From Anoplopoma fimbria (lineage: Eukaryota > Chordata > Actinopteri > Perciformes > Anoplopomatidae), in NCBI RefSeq assembly GCF_027596085.1, contig NC_072465.1, positions 17,810,207 to 17,874,206 of the forward strand: a DNA stretch of 64,000 nucleotides. The letters are read 5' to 3'. Under the pieces are notes generated by a model. It saw only the letters and a program-made list of their open reading frames with translations. It ran no database searches and was not told where the DNA came from. The position numbers and the translations under genes are program-made. Of the stretch, positions 1 to 14,330 are shown piece by piece (position 1 is the first letter of the stretch; each line of letters opens with the position of its first letter).

Positions 1-117
1 GAAAGAGTTGTAGTTTAAGTGTAAACTTTTTCACAAAATATTAGGATTTTTCTCAAAATATTTAGATTTGACTCTCAAAGTCACAGTGGCTTAATATCAA
101 ATATAGTACAAACATAC

Positions 118-2868
<2,751 letters not shown>

Positions 2869-3809
2869 ATACCTGGTTGTCAGGGCAACCCTACTACCAA
2901 ATAGTTCACCAAATGTCCAGTTTAACAAACTCCAACCAGGCTCAGTTGTCAGATGAGCCTCCTGATCTGCCTGCTCTTTAGCAGCTGAAGCTAGCTGCTA
3001 GCTTCTCGTTGTAACGTTGAAAAACAAGCTATTGACCTCGTGTGAGATACGTTTAGCGGCTCTAACGTCAGGGCAACGTCCCAACCAATGTGTTATCACT
3101 GTGCTTTGGGGAAAAAATGCTGTCAATCTAATAGTAAACTATCCAACAACTCTCAAATACCCGATGCATTCATGCACTCCAGTTTGAGGAACAACAACAC
3201 TGATGCCTTCACGAGCTCCTCGTTATTTACAGTTTCAGATAACGGAAGTCTTAAATACCACAGTGGAGGTGGGTTTTTTTTTTTAACAAACAAAAATAAT
3301 GACAGCACAATATATTTTTATTACCGACACATTTGATGTATCTGTAGTTTCCTTATTATGTGGGTGAAGCATATTTACGATTATAATATACATATTTAAG
3401 TTTGAAGCTTATACATTGTCTAGAAGTTGCATACATCGATTTACTCTCGGCTGTTCACACAATCTATGTTATCTCAACGTATAAAATCCCTAAACCTTCC
3501 AGGTTTCAGTGACTGTCACTACTTTTCTCTTGATTTTTTGGGAGCTACGGGCTAGAAATGTCAAATATTCGACAGTCCTTAAAGGCAACACTGTTCATTA
3601 GGGTCAGTGTGCGCAGCGTGCGTCATGTCAACACTTGAGGAGGTTTGCTGCGCCATGTGTAGGAAATACTCTCCACAATATCAATAGAAACTGTAGCTTA
3701 ATGTCCATATAGGGCGGTTCAAATGGTACATAAAGTGTACATATACGATGTGTCCCTGTAAAACGTAAAGAATAACGATGTAAAACGGATGTGTTTATAA
3801 AGATTGATC
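2869..3809. promoter_or_regulatory. Divergent promoter region between nprl2 and hemk1
   Basis: The start codons of nprl2 (minus) and hemk1 (plus) are 941 bp apart and point away from each other, so both promoters must lie here. No TATA box at a convincing position and no CCAAT pair was seen. The segment holds no supported gene; a short open frame at 3088-3336 is not credible. Confidence 0.5.
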
Positions 3810-4055
3810 ATGTGGAGGACATCTCTGAGTGCAGCGTACCGTAGCTTTGGGTGCAGGATTGTTGGACCAAAGGTAACTAAATGTCAAATGGATTTTTGTT
3901 TTTGTTTTCAGGGAGTCCTCTTGGTAACGATGCCATCTGCTTTAAGGACAGTGGAGTTAAGCAGGCTGTTGAAAATACATACATACATACATACATACAT
4001 ACATACATACATACATACATACATACATACATACATACATACATACATACATACA

Positions 4056-4089
<34 letters not shown>

Positions 4090-4304
4090 CATGAAATGGA
4101 ACAGTATGAAATTCAAGATAAATCCTTATTATTACTTAAAGCTGTTCATACAAAACTTTGAGTTCTAATAGGTCAATTCTTTGTAGCAGTTAGACAACGG
4201 CACTTACAAACTAGTGCACATATTTCAATCACCATGCTTTGTTTGTTTATTTATTGAGCCATTCATTGATTGATGTGCATTTACATTTCAGTGTGTTTCT
4301 CTGT

Positions 4305-4385
<81 letters not shown>

Positions 4386-5525
4386 GCCTATTGCAATTTG
4401 ACTTACTGAATATGGGTAAGAAACTTCAGAAGGGACACAATCTCAATCAAATCTGGGTAAATAATCACACTCACAATGCCTCGCTTTATCGCCAAAATAA
4501 AACAAAGTAAAGGAGGGGCTCTTGTGTATGAAATGAATATGGCCAATTGTCCGAAAAATCCTAAAACAAACTTAAATCAAAGGGGCACTGACGCACCATG
4601 GGTTTGTGGTTTTACGCAGGCAGAGAGGTTAATGTCCAAACAGAATTCTGTGTTGCTGATGATTTATTTGGTCAAAACAAATAAGGCAAACAAACAAAAG
4701 AACAAAGGTAATCCTGTCACTGACTCTCTGGCTCTGGTAAAAAACTATAGGCCCACCCCGGCGCATGCTGGTCCTATACCTGCCTACTCCTATATGTAAC
4801 CGCAGGTGCCCACAGTGTTACCCAATTCAAAACAAATTACGAAACCCAAAACTAAGTATACTAAACAACAACAAAAACATTATTAACCTAAACAAATGAC
4901 CATCAATAGAAAAGCTATCTTAATAAATCAAACAATCTAACCTAAATAAGCAAACATCTAGAATAATTAAACATTACTTATGCATAAAATAACTAAATAC
5001 TAATATCCTATAAATAGCTCCTACAATGGCAGCCAGCCATTCATTGTCCCCTTTTTAATATTTAGTGGGTCAAGATTCCATTTATATCGAAATGACATTT
5101 GTAGGGCTACAATTAACACTTCATTATTGATTAATCTTTACATCGTATTTTATAAACGGCCACCACAAGTTAATGGAACTTAATGATAAGTCTCAAAATT
5201 GATTGCCTACTTCGACTAACAGTTGAGACACAGAGGTATTGTAATTGCTCAGAAACACTACAAGATTGAATCCAAACGTAGCAACCGTCAAAGATAAAAG
5301 TAATTTTTTACCGAGCTCTGAAAAACAAGCAACTGTCAATACCAGGTACTCCGTCCAAACAGGCAAACGTAACTAGACGGTGGGCATGTGAAGTATCGTC
5401 CAATCCCTGGCCTGCTGTCTACATGTCAAAGTGTCCTTGGTACTGAACACCAAATTGCAAGTTTTAATTGGATATTTACCGCTGCTGAGTAACAGGGGGC
5501 ATCTTATGGTAGCTCCTGCCATAAG

Positions 5526-5579
<54 letters not shown>

Positions 5580-8500
5580 TTCAGTGCTGACTTATGTTTT
5601 AAAGCACTTTGAGTCGTGCTAAGACTAGAAAAGCGCTGAATAAATAGAGGTAATTTACCACCCCCATAGATTTTGTTCCTCAAAAGACAAACAATACTCA
5701 TACAACAATAAACTTTAATGTTGTTTATATTATTTATAACAATAAACACAATAATATTAACTCTATGCTAAAATAAATTTTATCACTGCTATGAATAATA
5801 ACCATGTTCCCTCTCTGGGGATATGGGGAGTGGAGATGGGCCGGTATGTATTCTGCTGCTGATAAGGGAAATGGAAAGAAGGTGAATATGCGAGCAGAGA
5901 AGGTCAAGTTGATGGAAACATGAATGTTGTGAGCAGGCTGGAGTTGTGACAGGTATTCTGTTTTTTAATAATAAGTAGCTCTCGCCCACAAATATTTGGT
6001 CGGCTCACTAATATAACAAGTTATCTTAGTTTCCCTGTCACTGAACAGAAGTCCATTTAGTATATGAGAGACACATAATTAGAAACACTACTGAGGGTCA
6101 TGCAGTCTTGTACTGGACCGCATTAGATTGTGGAGGTATATCTAATCATCTCACATAACTTATTTGATATGCAATTCTTAGATTTGACTTCTTGGCGACA
6201 CATAAATGGTGATAAGGATTCCCTCAAGGAGGAGTTACAACGTGGAAATCAACAAGTTCCTGTTTAACCACAGCTGAAATGCAGAATAGCTGTATATTTT
6301 CGGTTATTTAGAAACTCACTTTAATCTTTCAGGGACGTTGGAGCTTCCATGTGGTGCGTAAATACAGCGCTCCAGCGGTACCTGCAAGCCGGATTACCGC
6401 ACTTCAGGCGGTGGATTTATGGAAGAAACACTTTGCGGAGAGAGGCGTGATGGAGCCGGACCACTCCAGTCTATACATTATCGCTCACCTGCTCGGTGCT
6501 AAAACTGTGAGTTGAAATTTCTTGAGCTCCTTCAACAATACTTTGACATAATGTCTGTGTCTGAACTGACGCATTAACATTTAACAACATACCTTCCTGT
6601 TCTCTCATGCCGTATCCAGATAGAAAGTCTTGAGCGGGGGAAGTTATCAGAGCTACTAAGCCCAGAAAAAACAGAGCAAATGTGGAAGCTCTGCAATAGA
6701 CGCCTATCCAGGTAAAAAGGTTTCTACATACACCTCAATATAAATAAGTATTCATATGTTTTTTCACTGAGAATACTCATACTCCTAAATGTGTGTGTTT
6801 GATGCAGAATGCCAGTGCAGTATGTGATTGAAGAGTGGGACTTCAGAGATCTGACACTGACGATGAGACCTCCTGTGTTCATACCAAGACCTGAAACCGA
6901 GGTTTGACGGGAGAAAAAAACATTCCACACATACGAAACAATGTTCAGTGAAATCCCATCGATCAATCACACATGACCGGAGCGTCGTTTTTTCTGTGTG
7001 TTGGTGCAGGAACTGGTTGAACTCGTGCTCTCTGATCTGGAGATGAATTATGGAGTTGGTTCAGACGGCCAGCATACATGTTTGGAAGTGGGATGTGGCT
7101 CCGGTGCCATTTGTCTCAGTCTGCTGAAGAGTCTGCCTCAGGTTAGGTTTGTTTTTATTGTATGAAATAGATTCTTAGCCAAGCTAGCCTCTTGGAATGG
7201 CAGTGTCGGTCCGTCAGTCCAACACAATGATTAAAGCTGAAGTATCTATTGGATGGATTGCCATGGGATTTTGTACATACATTCGCCAGAGGAAAATGCC
7301 TGCATTTTGTATTCATGGTTCCCAGAGGAAGTATCCTGAGTGAGTTTGTTATTCATGACTTTTCATCGAGTGACACCTTGAGGTTGACATTTGTGGTTTT
7401 GAGTGAAACAACTATTAGATGGATTTCCATCAAATTTGGTACAGGTATTCATGTTCCCCTCAGGATAAATCTGAATAACTTCAATTTAGATATAGATACC
7501 GTCAAAAATAATGAGCCTCAGGTGAACTTTGTGTTTAGTTATAATACGCAAATGTTAGCATGCTAACACACTAAACTAAGATGTAGTTTGATTTAGTTTA
7601 GTATGTTTAATATGACTCCTGCCAATCATAAGCATGTTAGCATGGTCATTGTGAGCATTTTGCAATGCTGACATTAAAAAAGGACTCCACCAATTTAGCA
7701 TTGCACTCCTATAACATTGTCAAAATGTCCTTTTTATTCCACGCATTATTCTTCCTTGTTAAAACATGGTGCCTACATTACCCAAAATGCAACACAACCA
7801 CTAGCAGTTCAGTTGGAGATGTGGGTGTGTTATGATTGATATGTTAAGCTTAGCTCACTTCTTTCTATGCCACACCCCCGGATGTTTTTCCATTTTCAAA
7901 TGTTTAGTCTCTGTAGCCATGAAAGACTTTAAAGTGTAAAATCTGGAGTTCCCCTTCAACATTCAGCATTTAGTCTGCTGACTCTTTGTCTTGTTTTGTA
8001 AGTACTGAAATGATAAGTCAGTTAAGTGATCAGTAGGTTCAGAGAAAATGCATTTATTACAGAAGTAGTTTGTCAGTTTTCTATACTTATACTTAATACT
8101 GTGGGTTTTTAGGCTGCTAGTCAGACTATTCAAGTAATTCTGTTTTGGTTACAGGTGATGGCCATGTGTCAATTTTTTAACATTTTAGGGACTAAATAAT
8201 TATCTCTTAATAGAATAGTCTTATAGTATGATTTAAAAATCATTAGGTTAATTAATGAAGACAAACATCATTAGCCACAGCTGTAGAATAGATGCATGGC
8301 TAAGTAAAAGAGCTTCGCAGTAGAAAACACTGTTGTCTTCACCTCTCAAAGCTCAGCATAAAGTGTCAGCTCAATGCTGAACCAAACAAACTTTCTGCTA
8401 TCCTGTCATAAGTTCCGCTATATCTGTTTATTTACTCTCTACACTGTTAACAGATCATAAAACAGTCATGCAGACAAATAGATTATTGTCCCTTGGGTAG

Positions 8501-9325
8501 TTGTGTCCAAAGGGTAAACATCCCTTTTATTTGCTGTCTGTTTCTCTTCCAACAGCTCAAAGTTACTGCTCTGGATCAAAGCCTGGATGCAGTGGATTTA
8601 ACAGGAGAGAACGCGTTAAGGTAATTGTACCATAGCACACGAAAACAAGTTGTAAATGTCCTTATTGATTTACTTTTATTGTGGTTAAAGAATCACAATT
8701 CATTATTTAATTTTTTCTTGGGTGTAAAGATGAATGCGTAAAGTCTGATAAAGGTTTTTTTTCTGCAGGTTGGGGCTTCAGGACAGATTACAGATTCATC
8801 ATTTAGATGTAATGAAAGGTAAGTGGAAGCAGTGCTTTGCAGATAGTCGTGAAATGAACCTCAACATGTTGCTGATAAAAATAAAAAAAAGTTGTGTTTT
8901 TGTGTGTTGGCAGATACAGAAACTGTGTTGAGCCTTTGTCGCCATGTCTCAGCTTTGGTCAGTAACCCCCCGTACCTGTTCTCAGAGGATATGAGCACGT
9001 TGGAACCTGAAATACTTCGGTGACTAAAACACATTAAAAAAACAAAAAAACAACTAAATTGTATGTGGTTAATTTTATTTTATTTTATTTGAAAATGTCT
9101 AAAATGAATTTTGATCAGTGCATTAGGTGTCATTTAGGATTGTATATTTTTTTTATCTAATGACATGAAATGAATGTATTTAAGTGATATATGTTTTACT
9201 GTGTGCCCAGGTTTGAAGACCATGCTGCTTTAGATGGAGGTAAAGATGGTTTGAAAGTAATCAAACAGATTTTGACTCTGGCTCCTCAGATTCTATCAAA
9301 TCATGGGTAAGAAACCCCTCTGCCC

Positions 9326-9366
<41 letters not shown>

Positions 9367-9943
9367 GGGTTTAATTCCCACCAGCCTACTGGCTTGTCAC
9401 AGGAACACCATATTGAGAAAAACACGCGTATCATGTTGCCTCTTTAATGGGTTAAGCTTTTTAAAGGACTTCCCATGAAAACAGGTCCAGTGACATGGCA
9501 CTTGTGATAATTCTGTCCTGTTCATGATACATTTTTAATCCATTATGTGTTCTCTTTCTGGTGAATAACAGACGTGTTTACTTGGAAGTGGATCCCAGAC
9601 ACCCCCCGCTCATTCGACGGTGGGTGGAGGCGAATGTGAAGGAGATGCGTTACGTGGAGACACGACACGACATCACCGGCAGGTCTGTCTAGAGAGCCTC
9701 TCCGCCTTTGCTCCTTCCACCCGAGCGTCATTTAACAATTTTTTCATCATTTAACTTACTGTACCTTCACTGTTCTTGATTTAGAGTAAAATGCCATCAT
9801 TTTAAAAGCTTAACATAATCACATAATTAAGCTCAATAGACTGACGCCAAATTCAGTCTGTTTTGTTTTTGTTTCTTAGGCCACGATTTTGCATCCTTCA
9901 GAAAGAGAAGTCAAGCAAGGACCACAAGCTGGATCTGGATTGA
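3810..9943 (+). CDS. hemk1: hemk1, mitochondrial release-factor glutamine methyltransferase
   Basis: HEMK1 is the PrmC-family S-adenosylmethionine enzyme that N5-methylates the glutamine of the GGQ motif in mitochondrial release factors. Eleven exons: 3810-3872, 6333-6506, 6620-6711, 6808-6901, 7010-7141, 8556-8620, 8769-8818, 8914-9019, 9211-9306, 9572-9682 and 9880-9943. They encode 348 residues (human 338). A basic, Ser/Ala-rich N-terminus ([13 protein letters not shown]) fits a mitochondrial presequence. The SAM-binding motif I is EVGCGSG at residues 167-173. The catalytic NPPY signature of glutamine/adenine N-methyltransferases is at 241-244. RPETE at the exon 4/5 junction is also a PrmC-family hallmark. 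Intron 1 (about 2.5 kb) carries ACAT and GT microsatellites; intron 5 carries an old dispersed repeat. The 3' UTR probably ends after AATAAA at 10530-10535. Confidence 0.95.
3975..4088. repeat. (ACAT)n tetranucleotide microsatellite
   Basis: About 28 units of ACAT in hemk1 intron 1, ending in a short ATAT run. It generates meaningless Tyr-Ile-His-Thr and Met-Tyr-Val-Cys frames. Confidence 0.97.
4303..4384. repeat. (GT)n microsatellite
   Basis: A roughly 80-bp GT tract in hemk1 intron 1, about 200 bp after the ACAT array. In the hemk1 transcript it is UG-rich but lies far from any exon. Confidence 0.95.
5528..5574. repeat. (GT)n microsatellite
   Basis: A 47-bp GT tract in hemk1 intron 1, directly followed by a LINE/SINE-like tail at about 5597-5660. 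Confidence 0.93.
5597..5660 (+). repeat. Dispersed-repeat 3' tail fragment
   Basis: A short segment containing AAAGCACTTTGAGTCG and AAAAGCGCTGAATAAAT, a pattern I recognise from interspersed repeat tails common in fish genomes. It abuts the GT microsatellite. The family (LINE or SINE) cannot be fixed by eye. Confidence 0.4.
7236..7680 (+). repeat. Degenerate dispersed repeat in hemk1 intron 5
   Basis: An AT-rich segment with duplicated internal phrases (GGATGGATTGCCATGGGATT and the diverged GGATTTCCATCAAATTTGGT; also GAGGTTGACATTTGTGG). It ends in a TTAGCATGCTAAC motif. The same vocabulary (GCGCCACCATCAGGT, GCTAACATGCTAA) recurs at about 16440-16730, so both are probably decayed copies of one family. 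A 105-codon open frame inside it is not a gene. Confidence 0.5.
9331..9364. repeat. (CA)n microsatellite
   Basis: A 34-bp CA tract in hemk1 intron 9, about 25 nt downstream of the exon 9 donor. Confidence 0.9.
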
Positions 9944-10340
9944 GAAACCGAGATCCTATTACACTGGCTTTAGCCCAGGTCGCCACAGCCTCAGCTCCCC
10001 TACCCCCACTGAGCCACCAAGCACGCATTCACAGCGATATCATTACTCCAAATTCACCATTTGCAGAGGCTCAAATCATTTTCATGTAACTGTTGCACTT
10101 TTAATCTGGTAACATTTATGATCGTATCCTGCTCTGCCATAAAAAACTGTGTGCGAGGTGCCGCAGAAGCAGACTGAAAGCTGAAGGTAATTACTGAGGC
10201 TTTTCTTAGAACCCTCCCTCTCAGAATCTCTCCCTCCTCCCAGGAAGCATTCAGCAGTTCTGTGAATCCGCTGATGAACGGTCCTCCCCTTCGCTCGTCC
10301 ACTAGCTGAGTCAGATGCAGGCTGTACGCATTGTTGAGCA

Positions 10341-10391
<51 letters not shown>

Positions 10392-11079
10392 ACACAATGT
10401 GGCCTTTACTTCCTCACACAATCGACATCTCTTGCACACTTGAAGCTCAAAGTCTTTGTGTTTCAAAGGTGATTTGAAGCAGAAAATATTGTAACAAGTG
10501 TCACAAGAGCAAATCATCATGTGCCGGTTAATAAAGATGATGATGACGGATGGTATTTTTTGTTTCTTTACCCTGTGAGTTATACTGCCGTTTGGCAAGA
10601 GAAAAGGATTTTAAGGACAGCGAGTTGGACTCCAATCGGTTATTTTAATAGAAAAATGTACACATGTAAAAGGTAGAAAAAATGTTTTACTGAGAAAAAT
10701 AAAACGGCGTAAAAGATGTCTCAATGGAATCAGTGTACTTCTCAGGAACAGCATGTACATCCAGAGCTGATGAAGGTTATACAGATATGGACAATTTTCC
10801 TCATCCATCATGAAATAAGGGATTACAGTACTGAGGTCTGCTCACAAGTTGTCTTCTTCTCTGGTACTTCATCAATGAGTCCTCCACAAATTAAGTCTGA
10901 AACCAGGCACGTCAGTATTAACTGAACTTGTGCACATTTCTCCAGCAAAGACGTGACCCTGTGTCCAGTATTTTCGTGACTGGCCTCCTAACGGCCGGTC
11001 GCTGCAGTCTCTGGAGGACAGGACCTGTTTGACAGTTTTATTTTTCCTTGAAGTCGTAATCATAGACTTGAGGGACCTC
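9944..11079. other. Convergent 3' UTR region of hemk1 and cish
   Basis: No further coding exon is supported. The segment holds the hemk1 3' UTR (plus), a CA microsatellite at about 10344-10388, an AATAAA at 10530-10535, and the cish 3' UTR (minus). TTTATT at 11037-11042 reads AATAAA on the minus strand but is only about 40 nt past the cish stop. The main cish polyadenylation site may lie further left. Confidence 0.6.
10530..10535 (+). terminator. hemk1: Polyadenylation signal, hemk1
   Basis: Canonical AATAAA about 590 nt after the hemk1 stop codon and followed by a T-rich stretch. It is the best plus-strand signal before the cish gene. Confidence 0.5.
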
Positions 11080-12541
11080 TTATACCTTGAAGGGGTAGTC
11101 CTGTATGTAACGCAGCAGAGGCCTCGGGAGTGGTAGCTGGTCGGGGTAGTCAGAGTGTCTGTTAATGACGAGGCGTGTGAGGTGCTGTAAAGAGGGGAGA
11201 CCCTGGGGCTTGTACACAGCCCGCTTCAGTTTTAATACCACAGACGTCTCCTGTATTGTCTGCTGAGAGGGTTTCAAAGGGGCCTCCTCCTCCACCTTCC
11301 CCTCCTCCGCTTTCCTCTCTGGTCCCATGTAGTGCTGCACCAGGCTGGGCACATTGGGGAAGGACGACAGGCTGGGCCGGGCCGGGGAGCTGGAGTCCAG
11401 CAAAAACTGGGCGCCGCTGTACTGGATCCGTATACTGGTGGGACCGCGTGCCGTCCGGACCGAGAGGGTCAGCATGTAAAGAGGGTGACTGCTGTCTCGC
11501 ACCAAGAACGCTCCTTCAGACGACTCTTGAAGTGCAGCGTGGGCCTGAGCTGCCGTCACAGCTCCCCAGTACCAACCTACACACACACACACACACACAG
11601 ATTCCTAAATATTAGTCACTCTGAGCAGTCTGTTCTTTCAATGTCCTGTACAGTGCTTGTTTTTTTTTGTTTGTTTTTTTTTACAGTTTACAGTCCACAA
11701 TTAAGCCATTTAACCACATATCTTACAGTAGAAGATAGAAATGTGCCAAACTGAATTTTCAATAATGGTATTTGCGGATGTAAAGGTGAAACTATTTTCA
11801 AACTGTACCTGAATTTTCTAGATAGCAGAAGTTGCTTGCAATTGCCCGCAGGTCCTTTGTTGGGTCCCATAGTGCAGGGGTGCTTTGGAGGCATGGGGTG
11901 GGAGGTACAGTTCCTGCCCGCATACCCCGTGGGGTTTCAGAGGACGGAGCAACGGGCAGAGGAGCTCTCGGACTGAAAAATAAAATGGAAAATATAGTTT
12001 CAAAAACAGTCACAGCAGGCTTTCCTCGTCCATAGTTTATTGCTAAATTAGGAGAAGAGGAAGACATTCACTTCTCTATCCAGTTTCAACCACGCAATGT
12101 TTATATTTGGTTTTTTTTTTGTATAACGTCATTCTTATTTTGTACAGATTATGCGTCACATTTTGTGTAACTTGTTTTTTTGCCTTTTATTGATGGCAAA
12201 GACACCCTAAATGAACATGTTAACCACAGTCAGGCTAAAAAAAAAAGGTTAAATAAAAAAAAAAGTACTGTATAATTACTTTATTAGTATAAAGACGTTT
12301 CCAATTATTTTTTTCAAGCATCAGTGCAACAGGACTTTGTATTTGGAATTTTTAGACCTCACCCTCAGAAAATATTTATAATTAATCTAATTAAAATACT
12401 TTATAGATAAATTAACACTATTTAAGAGTGCATTACTTCAACAGGCATGATGGTTTTGTGACATGTTCTTTACACAGGCAATACAAGAGAAAAAGCAGAA
12501 ACAAAGAAAAAGTCAACTCACCCTGGTACACAAAGAATCAT
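11080..12541 (-). CDS. cish: cish, cytokine-inducible SH2 protein (SOCS family)
   Basis: CISH is the feedback inhibitor of STAT5 signalling. Its SH2 domain binds phosphotyrosines on cytokine receptors and its SOCS box recruits Elongin B/C and Cullin 5. Three exons: 12522-12541, 11809-11972 and 11080-11576, encoding 226 residues (human 258). The first exon codes only MILCVPG up to its junction, matching the human MVLCVQG start. The SH2 domain begins GWYWG at about residue 62 and carries the phosphotyrosine-binding arginine in FLVRDS (R88). The SOCS box is SLQHLTRLVINRH to the C-terminal LRYIQDYPFKV. The human acidic linker between the two is partly replaced by a Glu/Lys-rich stretch. The exon 3 acceptor is preceded directly by a UG repeat instead of a pyrimidine tract. 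Teleosts have cish paralogues; which one this is cannot be told here. Confidence 0.95.
11579..11599. repeat. (CA)n tract abutting the cish exon 3 acceptor
   Basis: On the minus strand this reads as about ten UG units followed directly by the AG of the 3' splice site (11578-11577). A good branch-point candidate (TGACTAAT) lies about 30 nt further upstream. Confidence 0.95.
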
Positions 12542-12719
12542 GCTATTTCTTGAATCCTCTTGGCTAAGATCCGCTCAGTATTTCTCCTTCAAAAATTAAG
12601 GAAAACATATAGAGACTGAGCTCTGGAGAATCAAAAAACTACTTAGCGAGAAAATGAGCCTTAACATCGGTAAGAAACGAGTAGGACAATAAAAAGGCAC
12701 CGTATGTATTATCCAGCAC

Positions 12720-12732
12720 GGGGGGGGGGGGG
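12720..12732. repeat. Homopolymer G13 in the cish 5' region
   Basis: An uninterrupted run of 13 G between the cish start codon and its predicted core promoter. On the transcribed (minus) strand it is a C run in the 5' UTR. It is a likely assembly weak point. Confidence 0.9.
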
Positions 12733-12906
12733 TTATGTTTTTTTGTTCCTGTAGTTTATATAAGAAACGCCGGATACAAAATGTTCAGTTAAAAAAAATA
12801 TGAAAACAATAAACCTTAAAACATAGAAATCTCCTCAGCAGCGGGTTTGGAGTGTGTTGTCGACGGAATGGGATCCAAATGTGTGAAGGACACAGTGTAA
12901 AGGCTC

Positions 12907-12948
12907 GGCTTTTAAAAATTACCGTTTCCTAGAAGTCTATTCTGAGAA
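12907..12948 (-). promoter_or_regulatory. cish: cish core promoter: TATA-like element and proximal GAS pair
   Basis: Read on the minus strand, two STAT-type GAS palindromes (TTCNNNGAA) lie at 12940-12948 (TTCTGAGAA on the plus strand) and 12926-12934 (TTCCTAGAA), 14 bp apart start to start. A TATA-like TTTTAAAA follows at about 12910-12917. Transcription would start near 12880, giving a 5' UTR of about 340 nt. Mammalian CISH promoters are known to be driven by clustered STAT5 sites. Confidence 0.7.
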
Positions 12949-13264
12949 CAGCACCGGCGGCTCTGACGTCACACCGGCCGCACCAACTCCCACTCCGCAC
13001 CGGCCGCTCCGGTCGCGTCGCTCCGGAGAAACGCGGCGGCCGCTCTCACCGTTTCTTTCTCCGGTTCGAAAGCTCGTCTTTGTTTACACTCAGGTGTCGG
13101 GATGAAACCCCCGCAGACAGAGCCCCGTCGTTTCTCTCCGGTTCCGTGTTTTGCGGCTCGTCTCTCTCTCTCTCTCCCCCCCCGGTTTGTCGGCCGCCGG
13201 CTTCTGCCTTCGCTGAACCGGCGCTCGCTCCCAAGAATCGCGCGGCAGCTTCTCCCTATCTGCT

Positions 13265-13333
13265 TTCCAGGAATAATCGCAGGGCTTGACTCCGCCCCGC
13301 CGGGCGGCCCTGACAGAGCCTTCTTTCTGGGAA
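13265..13333. promoter_or_regulatory. cish: Distal pair of GAS motifs upstream of cish
   Basis: TTCCAGGAA at 13265-13273 and TTCTGGGAA at 13325-13333 both fit TTCNNNGAA. They lie in a GC-rich stretch about 330-400 bp upstream of the proximal pair and give cish four candidate STAT5 sites in two pairs. Confidence 0.6.
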
Positions 13334-14258
13334 TTCACCGCCTCAACATTAAAGATAATAGGAATGCACACAGGCGGTTTCCAGTAATATAGATTCCCCT
13401 CGATCCTGGTGAAAAACACGGCGAGAGGTTTTCTCGGAGGTTTGTCTGAGTAATTACGCTTACGACAAGGCAAGTTGTTATTGTGACAATAAACTAGAAA
13501 ACGGGTTAACTCTACTGTTTGGCCAGAGAGAAATGTCATGTTACTCACAACCTTTGTTCTTCTTGATATTTGAATGTTAATAGTGTCTGTGTTCAGAATG
13601 TTAAATCGTATTTCTGTTCTTAATCTCTCCTGGCGTTTGTTTTCTAGGGAAAATATATTTTTATATCCTTTAAATTAGAGGAGGAATAAAAGGCTGCTGA
13701 GCATTATACTGATGCTGGATTTACAGCATATTGTTGTTCCAGTTTTCAAAAATAAAAGCCAGCAGTAGTCTGAGCCGTCTCACACACACACGCACACAGC
13801 CCATAAAATCACACGCACGCACACACACACACGTTGCACGGGGTAGATAGGAATCGAAGAAACACATGAAACTATTCTGTAATATAATCACAGCCAGATG
13901 AGAGCCTCCTGATCCAGAACAGCCACAACCAAAACCTGTTTTCCAAGAAATCCTGAAATGTGTTTTCTTCCTATGAAGTCTTGTGGACTTTTATCTTTCT
14001 CTTCCGGATGGGATTGAACAAATATGTTTTATTAAGTTCAGCTCGAAAATGTTTTTATTATAACGATATCATCTCTTTTTACTGGTAAGAAAAACATATT
14101 TAAGAAATGACATTCCTCATAAAAGATTCTTTGAATGTGGTGTTTGAATGCAATGCATGTGATATGGCAGCATTTTCAAGTGAATGTTATCTCCAGATGT
14201 ATAATGAATTATGAAAAGGCAGTTTAGCCAAGAGAGAAGAGGCTTAGGATCCGAATCA

Positions 14259-14330
14259 GATCTGAATCAGAAACGGTTTATTGCCAAGTATGTTACACAT
14301 ACAAGGAAAATTGGCTTGGTGATTGGTGCG
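14259..14330 (+). repeat. Retroelement-like tail, copy 1
   Basis: A segment with GAATCAGAAACGGTTTATTG, GCCAAGTATGTTACACATAC and AAGGAAAATTGGCTTGGTG, a pattern common in fish interspersed repeats. A related fragment in the opposite orientation is at 33173-33228. Confidence 0.5.

Noticed and set aside
3804..4168. Frames with repeated Tyr-Ile-His-Thr
   Set aside because: They run from hemk1 exon 1 (or intron) into the ACAT microsatellite; only 3810-3872 is coding.
7249..7566. A 105-codon plus-strand frame
   Set aside because: It lies in a decayed dispersed repeat within hemk1 intron 5 and has no protein-family signal.
9889..10089. A 66-codon frame over the last hemk1 exon
   Set aside because: It is a different frame from the conserved ILQKEK ending of hemk1; splice phase fixes the latter.
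13080..13548. Several Pro/Arg-rich frames on both strands
   Set aside because: They lie in the GC-rich cish promoter; high GC yields open frames by chance and none resembles a known protein.
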